Positions 56,260 through 64,000 of a DNA stretch of 64,000 bases are shown here, piece by piece. The notes under the pieces are model-generated. The model was given only the letters and a program-made list of their open reading frames with translations, searched no databases and was not told where the DNA came from. Source of the stretch: Multifurca ochricompacta (lineage: Eukaryota; Basidiomycota; Agaricomycetes; Russulales; Russulaceae); assembly GCA_022496185.1 (NCBI GenBank), contig WTXG01000031.1, positions 124,001-188,000 of the forward strand, given 5' to 3'. Numbering within the stretch: the stretch's first letter is position 1; every line of letters starts with the position of its first letter. Made by a program: the position numbers and the translations under genes.

Positions 56260-57013
56260 GGTAGATTACCTCGTGAACAAGACGGATGGAAGGGGGGGGG
56301 GGGGATTCTCAGCGAGTGATACTCTCAGGAAAGTCCTTTATGAACCTCTGATAGTGCAACCAGGGGTTGGAAGGGATCGAATCGCTCGAACCGTCTTGCG
56401 ACCTAACCAGACTCCCACAACTCACGTCAGGTGAGCAAGACGGGCTTTTCAGAATTTGCTGATGGATTGATCTCGAAGAAGCTCAGTCGATTTGCTTGAT
56501 TTACTTTTATATAAGTTCAAATGTAACCGCACCCCTGGCGCCCCTGGAAGGAAATGAACAACCGGAGGCACACGCGGGACACGCACCCCCGTTATCCCTT
56601 GCTTGACAAACCCATTCCGAGTCAAGTAGAAGTATCAAGAGAGGGCTAGACCGATAAAAACGGGTCGGGTAAGAAATGACGACGACAGCGCGCGCTATGG
56701 AGATTCGGCCGCCTCAGCCGAATTCAAACACTTTACGAAATACGCCATTCGACCAGAAGTGCCATGGCACCTTTAAGTCTGCCAATAGCTCTTGTGAAAG
56801 TTTCATGCCAGCCAGCCAACGTTGAAGGGGGACCTGTTCTTTCGATGCCGAGACACAATAGCATTTCAATTATTTTGTACAAAATAGATATATTAAGGCA
56901 AGGTCGTACAATGACCCAAACGCGTTAAGGTGGATTGGCAGGGCTTGCTAGTCCAATTACACCCAGGCTAGGCATCAAACATTAAAGGAAGAGAGGAAAA
57001 TTTACTTCACACG
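56260..57013. other. Intergenic between cysteine-rich genes C and D
   Basis: No gene is seen. On the minus strand a TATATAAAAG motif lies near 56505-56515, about 250 bp before the ATG of gene C, and may be its TATA box. Confidence 0.45.
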
Positions 57014-58313
57014 TCAAGCCTCTGGGGCGCCATGGTAAGACCCTAACTGATGTGATGGATGTGGGTGTGGGTGTGGATGTGGGTGTGAGCGTGGGCGTGG
57101 ATGACTACGTTCCCGTTCCCGTTCCCTACAAACACGACCACACACGCGCTCCCCTGTGCGGCGCGGGCGCCCTTTACAGATCACGCAGGGCTTCACCAAC
57201 CCTGTATCTATCGCATGCCTTGCAGGATACAAGGTTAGCTCATGGTCCCACTCATGCCATGTCAAGTAAGTAACGCACAACTCATGACCTTGTCCGCAGT
57301 ATTCGGTTTGTTCTTGTTCCGCATAGTTGTAATATGCCTTGTATGGACAATCTGGAATAATACATTTCTGGGCTGCGTGAGAACTGGCAGTTGGAGGAGG
57401 TGGCCGTACGCCCTCTTGTTGGGCTTGTGGTCTGTGCGAACTATAGGTCTTTAATGCTAGATCTTTTTTGTGTGAGTGAGGTATTCAGTTCCGAAAGTAG
57501 GACATACTGTGGCGTTGCTGCTGTTCGACGGGCTGAGACCGAGAGGGTGGGGCCATGTTGTAGTCCACCACCGGCGCCGGTCGTTGATGTGACAACGTGA
57601 CTGGCCTTCCATCTCTTGCACCTGCTGCAGGAATCCATGGTTCGTGTACCGATGCAGTGGATTGATCTACGAGGTGTCACAGTCATTAAATCACCCGTTA
57701 GCGTGGCGTGCAACCAAACTCATTGGATTATCCAGCCCTCCACCTTCTTGCCCAGAGCGCGGCAATTCTGCCATCGGATGCGACATGTTTAATGGCGGCG
57801 AAACCGCGAGAGTCGTCGTCAGCTGTTGACGATGAGGACCACTATGTTGGTGATGATGACGATGGGACCGGGAGGCCGCGCTCCGTGTCGAAGGCGATGC
57901 TACGGAGGGTGCATTGGGAGTGATGATCGAGGATATCTCTGATGCTGGAGGAGAAGAAGGACACGTCTCTGGAATGATACCGAATGTGACTTGACTTCGA
58001 ACGTTCGCTTGACGTGAATCACTTACGACGCGCGTGGAGTGATGTTTCTGGGTTTCCCGCGCCCACGCTTCTGTGAGCATGAGCGTAGCTTGTCGTTGGT
58101 GTTGTTAAGACGACGGGTGCGCCAGGTTGTTGGGGAAAGTACAGATGCGAGGCTTCGGGTATGTATGATTATCAGCCAGCGTCACTTCTTTTCGGCAAAG
58201 TTCAACTCACTACTACTAAGGTCATGATCAATAAAGGCAGTGTTATTTGACTCATTTGAAGTAGGGAAGTGCGCGTTGTTCCATGTTTGATCAATATGGT
58301 CGTAACCGCTCAT
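57014..58313 (-). CDS. Cysteine-rich Zn-module protein D (cluster member 4), His-rich tail
   Basis: The start is MSGYDHIDQTWNNAHFPTS at 58313. Later exons read SHLYFPQQPGAPVVLTTPTT and a Ser/Pro/His-rich part (SRSHRHHHQHSGPHRQQ). After two further introns comes the module: CIIPDCPYKAYYNYAEQEQ, TEYCGQGHE, a phase-2 intron (GTGCGT...TGCAAG), then TGLVKPCVICKGRPRR and VCGRVC. The tail has ERERER and then five His-Pro pairs, ending YHGAPEA and TGA at 57014. All eight presumed ligands match the positions in A and C. It is the most upstream member of the cluster. The function is unknown. Confidence 0.75.
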
Positions 58314-59966
58314 GACTTAAACAATCGAGGAGAAGGGTGGTGATGATGGTGACAGTGGTAGTCAAATTTTTGCACATCAGTATGGTATCATCCTCTCCTT
58401 TTGTGAGTGAGCAATGAGAATCCAATCCCGGGCTGAAGAGGTGAGAGGGGCAGGGGAGGCGTAAATTAATGTCCCGTCCCGTGAAGCTGGAGGTTGCGCC
58501 ATCCCACACCCCACCCAGACGAGCGCTGTATGGGCCAAACACAACTTATTTGCTTTGCTGTGAAATCTTTATCGCGCTCCGCAATCATCGACCGTTCTGG
58601 CACAACTTTCATGACACCTGATTGACATTTAACCGAAAATCGGTACATTACCATTATTACTATACCTTTCAATCTTTTTTGAAAATACGTGCCGTGCCAA
58701 TGCCACGGCCGGAACCAAAACCAAAATTGATGGATGCGTGCGACAAGGCCACTGGCATAAGTCCGTTTTTTTTCTTTTGATGGTGATGGCGAGGCGAGCT
58801 ACGCTAAATAAACGATGACGTCTGTATGGAATCAACGAGCCCGCGCTGGCTTGCTAACTTAACCAACATGGGGAGGGAGAGGGAGAGGGAGGGGGGGAAA
58901 GCAAGCACGCCGCACTTGAAAGCAATTAAATTAATTAACCTAACCTGAATAGGATCCGATTCGCTACTTTGCCCCCGACTGCTGCTACTGCTGATAAGAT
59001 CGGGGAGGGGGGTGGGCCCCGTTTTTGAAGATGAAATTGAAATCACATTACATAATTCGACTTTCGACTTTTGACTCTGACTCTCTGACTCTTCTTACCC
59101 AGCTCCCGTTCGTTCGCGGCAATTAAGGGCGTAACAAATTCGGGAAGGACGGGGCTGGTGGTACGTACGTACACACACATACACACACATACACACACAC
59201 ACACACACATCCAACGATCGGACCCTACCAATACCAATGGGAATGGGCAGGTGCAGGTTCAGGCAGGTGTAGGGGTGAACGTGAACCAGCATTGGTGCGA
59301 AAAGAGGAAGGATCATTGGAACTACCATAATACTGATCGACTTCCGTGGAGGCCGGAAATCCCGCCTTTGGGTGTAGAAGAAGATGTGCACACAGAAGAA
59401 CAGAACAGAGCCAATGCAGACGCAGAACCCCAACTGAAACGCTCTCACCCAACCCAAGTTGAATGCACGCACGACACAGGCGTTGACTGACTGAATTGGC
59501 AATCGGGCTATTTAGTATTGATTTAGAAGGATTAAAAAGAGTGGAAATTTCATCGTTCGTTCATCGTTACGTTATGGAGCCGCACGAGTGCCACGCCTTT
59601 CACCCTCGTTCGCGCATTTGAGGGTTTCGAGATAGTCGGATCCTGTCGTTCGCCGACACAATGGATAAACATCAGGTCTGGGTAGTACGTACATACGTAC
59701 ACGATAATGCGCCAACACGCGACTTCTCTTGGATCCTTCTTCAGTCACAAGTCACAATGGCAGGGGGGGTGGAGGAGGGACCCCAGTCTACACCTTGAGC
59801 GGCGTGTAACTAACAGGTTGCATGCACACTTAAACGATCGCGTATCTTTGTAAGTGTCCGAGCATAACGGCGAGAGGGGGAGGGGGGGGGGGAATATTCC
59901 GAATGAATAAGGACTTTACCATAGGCAAAGTGTGTGAAAAACAACCACCAGATACGAGCAAAGCCT
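58314..59966. other. Intergenic, with CA microsatellite
   Basis: No supported gene is seen. It contains the promoter region of gene D and the 3' flank of ORC1, long G-rich stretches near 58870 and 59880, and a CA repeat at 59169-59209. Confidence 0.45.
59169..59209. repeat. CA microsatellite
   Basis: About 20 CA/TA dinucleotides in three short runs separated by CAT. Likely length-variable. Confidence 0.85.
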
Positions 59967-62680
59967 TTACGCCGCCGCTGCCGCGAGTACATTTCGCCAT
60001 GGCTGCCCGCCCACCTCCCCAAGCACGCGCTCCACTTCTGCCTGTTCCAAATTAAGGACTATACGTCGCGCCCCTCGCGCTTCGGATAACACAACGCGCG
60101 CGGCAAGCAACGCGTCGAGCACGCCCTCAAGCTCTCGCGGTGCCGGGGCGCTATCCGCAAATATACCCGCGAACAAGTGATGCTGGTGCTGCACGTCCAC
60201 CCAAGGAATCTCCTCGACCCCTACACGACGCACGCATTTAAGTAGTGCGGCGAGCATAATTCGCTCATGTAGCGAGAGCGAGCGCAGGAACGCGGCCGTC
60301 GGAGAGTTTTGCAAGTCACGAATGACATCTTTAACGTCATCGGTTCTCGCCGTGCGCCTATCGCCTTGTACGAGTTCCACAGTTCGCCTATGCCGCTCTC
60401 AATTCGAGGGGGGGGCGAGTAATAACTTAAAAGGACGTACCGGCAAATATCGAGCACGCGCCGGGCATCACCGGATATACTCGACACCTTCATCGCCGCA
60501 AACTTAACCGCGTCCACTGAGAGAACTTCTGTACTTCCCCCAAGTCGAGCATGCACAATCTGCTCGAGTTGAGGCGTCGTATAGGGTTGGAAGTTGATTC
60601 GAATCATGCCTGCCCGAAGGAATTCAATCAATCAGGAGGACACTCTTGGGAAAGGAAGCGGTGATAATAACTTGCCGAGTCGGGAACGCACACGCCGGAC
60701 ATGACGCGCTCTGGAAGGTCCATGGTGTTTGCCACGGCGAGTACGACTAGCTTTGCACCAACAAGCGTTGGCCAGTTAAAAAAATTATATACCACGTCCT
60801 GCTTGGCCGTCATTAATTGGTCTAGTTCATCCATTAGGACAACGCTGCACCTATCTTGAGCCGACTGCTTCGTTCCATAGTAGTGAAAAAAAAAAAGAAA
60901 CTGACCATGCATGACCCCCTGGCCCCGCACTCCGTGATGACCCGAAATGCCGGGACAGGTGACTCAGGGCCGCCTTTGCGCTAAGACGCAGGTGACCATC
61001 GGTCACCGCGTCATGTCCCGAGATCGCCTCCCAGAGCAGGCCATAAGCCGCGTTTGGCTCAGGTATCCGCAAGCCATTGATCTCAACATACGTGAATGGG
61101 TTCGTTTCCTGCTCGAGCCAAAGTAACAGAAGAACTTGTCAAGTCAAACCCCTCCTTCTCCTAATGAACCACAAGCGAAAGACATACGTTCTGTTCCGCC
61201 ATGCGTTTTAACTCCCTCACCACTGCGTGCACGGTGGCAGTTTTGCCTGTTCCCGGTACCCCGGAAATATCTGTAGTCAAACAATCAGCAACCGCCTCAT
61301 CTTTCTCTTCGATATTAGGAAAGGAGGGATGACCCAGTTAAACCAACGCACAGATACATCCACCGCTACCCTCCTCGAGTAACTCCTCCACTGCTCGCAT
61401 AACTCGTGCGTACTCCTCGGCACGACAAGGCAGCGCCTCAGGGCGTGCGCCAACATGTAGTGCGTGCATCGCACGCAACCACGGATCCGTTTCCGTCAGA
61501 AAATCACCGAGAGAAAGTGCACCAGCCATTTCGGGTGGTGGAGCCCGGATAGTGGGTCGTCGCGCGCGGGCGCGAAGTGCCCGTTTAGAGTGAGGTGTAG
61601 GAGCAGCCAGCGTTGTGGCTACTACTGTGCGCCTGCGTCGTGGTGTTGTGGGTGTAGAAGCAGCAGAGGATGCAATTCGCTTGCGTTTCTTGGATGGCGT
61701 CCGAGGTACCTGGGCGAGATCGGCGTCTTCGTCGTCGTCGTCGTCCGGAAACGAAAAATGGTGGTGGACTCGACAGTACCTGACTCAGCCTCCGACTTGT
61801 CTCTGTATTCCTCATCACTGACCATGCCATAGGTGGCGCCGACGTTTCCTTCGACCTTCTTTATAGGGCGTTGGACGACCGGCTGCACTGCGACCGCCCA
61901 TGGGGCACCAGAACCCCATTGTTGTCCTCTACCTCAGCGTTAGCAAGAGACTGCTCTCGGTAGATATGCCAGTCAAGTTTATAGTACAATCCACGCAGAG
62001 AATCTACCGCGTTGGCGCAGAAGAACGTATTCTCCGTAGCAGGTGCGGGAGCCTTGTATCGTGAGGAGGTCGGTTTTAGAGTCTCCGTCGGGATGGAGGA
62101 AACGATGCAGTGAGAGAGGATGGCAGAGAGACGAACAACAGAGGTAGCGTCGAGAGATAAGTATATCTCGTTCTACAGAAAGCCGGGTGATTCATTCTTG
62201 CACCAGAGATTACGGTCAAGGGTGGATAGGGCGCACCTCCAGATGGCTCCTCTTCGCGCGCAATTGGGCAAGTTCAGTTGGCCGGAGGAACCAATGTACC
62301 TTTGCAAGCATCTGCGAGTCTGTCACCGGCCTAGAGATTTCCCATAGGGCAATTATGACACCTATACTCGGTCTCCTAAGGTTCGTCGAGAGAAGCACAG
62401 TATCTCCGATGGAAAATGTCTCCACATTTGTCATTCCAAGTTTATCAAAGGAGCGCAATGAACGTGTAAAATGAACGTAGAATGTTGTTGACGTATCCTC
62501 TGTTGATTCCTCGTCATCAACTAGGTCTGCAACAAGGGTGTCGCGAGTATGGAGCGGGGGGGATGCCCATTTGTCATCGCGCAGTTGTGAATGAGAAGAC
62601 GGAATGAAAAAAACGGTGGGTTGATGGCGCTTGGATCTTCTGGGTGTTTGTGGGGTTTTCGATGTTTCAGCCTCCTCCAT
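59967..62680 (-). CDS. ORC1: Origin recognition complex subunit 1
   Basis: The start is taken at [20 protein letters not shown] (62680), the first ATG in a frame that continues into a BAH domain ([29 protein letters not shown]). A basic low-complexity linker follows ([11 protein letters not shown]), then the AAA+ domain: [19 protein letters not shown], Walker [31 protein letters not shown], Walker [21 protein letters not shown], sensor 1 [16 protein letters not shown], and sensor 2/arginine region [13 protein letters not shown] winged-helix C-terminus ends ...LAAAAA and TAA at 59967. ORC1 is the ATPase subunit that binds replication origins and, with the rest of ORC and CDC6, loads the MCM helicase in the nucleus. 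At least six introns split the gene. All key motifs are present. It is not part of the cysteine-rich cluster. Confidence 0.93.
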
Positions 62681-62913
62681 TATTGCACTACGGACGGGTT
62701 GCCCGACCACCAGAGAGAAGAAGTGAAGAGCGAAGATTAAAGGAGCGCGTTGGTCACACTATATAACGCGTCTTGTCACAGTCACAACTGCCCATCTTGC
62801 TCGAGTTCGCTCCTCACACAAAATGAAATATAATGACGCAACGGTCTGCATAATACACGAGACACACGGGGGGTTACACCACGAGAAGGGGCAGCACAAA
62901 AATATCAATGGGT

Positions 62914-64000
62914 CTAGTTCGCTTCCAACTCCGCAATAAGATCTTTTTCTCCAAGAATCATTTCAGCGTACATCTGTAGACCAGTGAGTATCGTAAGAGA
63001 TAAAGTCGTGCATGAAATCTTAGGGTTGCTTACTGATGCATCCACAGGGTGTCCAGCAACGAGCGTGCTTCTCACAGGTGCTTTTTCCAGTCTAAGTCTA
63101 AGCGCAACCCAGTCCGGTTCCTCCACTTTGGGTAGCCCAGCTCCACGGACCGCGAGTGCATCTGCACCGTCATTTCCCGTCTCGCCCGCGTGCCCACGCA
63201 CATATGTAAGCCTTACTTGCTGACCGGACTGTCGCCGCATGGAGAGCAGAGCGTCCACGTACATTATGAGTTCCACGTTCTTGACCGGTGTCCCCGAAGA
63301 CGTGGTAAAGTTCCTTTGACGCCAGCTAGGAAGCCACTCATTAAAACCTGTACAGGGAAATTAGGAGGGAATGTCGAGGCGAAGTGTAATGAAATACATT
63401 TTATGGCATATAGCGAATCTGATTTGATGAGTAGCGGCACTAAATTTATTGAAGCAGTCTGAAGTGCGCGTAGGATAGCCTGAAAACAAGCGTGGATGAG
63501 AAGAAGGACCCCCCCGATTGATAAGAAATCAAAAACTGTCGCACAATCAACTCGGCGCGATTATTGGTTTGCGCGCCCGGACAACGCTCGCAGAGGTTTC
63601 TGTGAGAACAACGATAAATGGGCAGCACCTCCACGCGGAAGCAAACCCACCGAGGATCACTAGGACCCCACCACACTCCGATGCCCGCAGAGGGTCCGAC
63701 TTGCCCGTTATTTGAACACGCGCCGTCTGTGTACACCTCTTCGACCATCGCCGAGGAGGACGGTCCCGCTATAGCGGTGCGCAATTCGCTGACAGGTTGC
63801 AACCTGGACCCTGGTTGAACAATGGGCGTATTCATGATTGCTGATGAGGAGGGCGTTGATGATTGTCGGGCTGTCTGAGAATCGAACGAAGCCCATGCCG
63901 GACCCGGCGGTCTATTTTCCGGCCTAATCAAGTAGGACCGGTCTGGGTCCTCCTGGATCCATGCCTCCGCCTCCTCGAGGGTTCTCAGCTTCTTATATCT
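62914..64000 (-). CDS. Ribonuclease H1, 5' end beyond the window
   Basis: At the right edge the minus strand reads [17 protein letters not shown], the end of the N-terminal hybrid-binding domain of eukaryotic RNase H1. After a Ser/Pro-rich linker comes the catalytic domain: [11 protein letters not shown] (first Asp), GIGVWWG, TNNRAEL (Glu), then KSD-type and [20 protein letters not shown] (His and last Asp). The catalytic D-E-D-D set is recognisable. It ends ...LIAELEAN and TAG at 62914. Several GT-AG introns are present, one near 63530-63580. The enzyme removes RNA from RNA-DNA hybrids in nucleus or mitochondria. It lies 234 bp upstream of ORC1 on the same strand. Confidence 0.88.

Noticed and set aside
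55978..56264. Leucine- or valine-rich open frames opposite gene C
   Set aside because: They are antisense readings of the glutamine tract and the homopolymer content explains them.
59158..59490. Plus-strand open frame beginning with Thr-His repeats
   Set aside because: It is the CA microsatellite in frame and then unrelated sequence.

Overview
The window looks like nuclear DNA of a filamentous basidiomycete, most likely an Agaricomycete. The reasons are short dense introns in every protein gene, a fungal NB-ARC/TPR receptor, a hAT transposase of the type common in mushroom-forming fungi, a eukaryotic ORC1, an RPS10 gene and an intron-bearing tRNA-Phe. The species cannot be named from sequence alone.

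Bases 1 to about 33,130 are almost entirely transposable elements, many nested inside one another. A Tc1/mariner fragment (1-572) and a degraded Ty3/gypsy gag-protease remnant (985-2640) come first. Next is a block of three related Ty1/copia elements (3770-15465) bounded by a 5-bp GTTAT duplication. It contains a truncated plus-strand copy with CpG-derived stops and a minus-strand copy with apparently identical 499-bp LTRs. A second stack follows: a solo LTR (15768-28357, duplication ATAAT) has been split by another solo LTR and by two hAT-like elements (16499-27191 and 27335-28204). The first of these carries a fold-back Tc1 element, which is itself interrupted by a solo LTR, and a 7-kb hAT element (18815-25802) with transposase, a tandem repeat array and passenger coding sequence. 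Further right are a 2.2-kb non-autonomous hAT-like element, two GC-rich MITEs, a fold-back element with a Tc1-type MITE at its centre, and another solo LTR. Nearly every insertion can be read from its target-site duplication.

Bases 33,348 to 64,000 hold host genes. On the minus strand are an NB-ARC/TPR receptor with seven exons and an LRRC40-like leucine-rich-repeat protein. On the plus strand is ribosomal protein S10. Minus-strand features continue with tRNA-Phe(GAA), a PLP-dependent aminotransferase of the aromatic/2-aminoadipate type, a coiled-coil protein with a C-terminal membrane segment, four dispersed paralogues of a cysteine-rich protein (49.9-58.3 kb), ORC1, and RNase H1 running off the right edge.

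The most interesting host feature is the cluster of four cysteine-rich genes. All lie on the same strand. Each has a low-complexity N-terminal part and a two-part Cys/His module, and in each a phase-2 intron falls at the junction of the two half-modules. I cannot assign the module to a named family. Several host genes also show apparent single small frameshifts, which may be real mutations, unrecognised introns or assembly indels.
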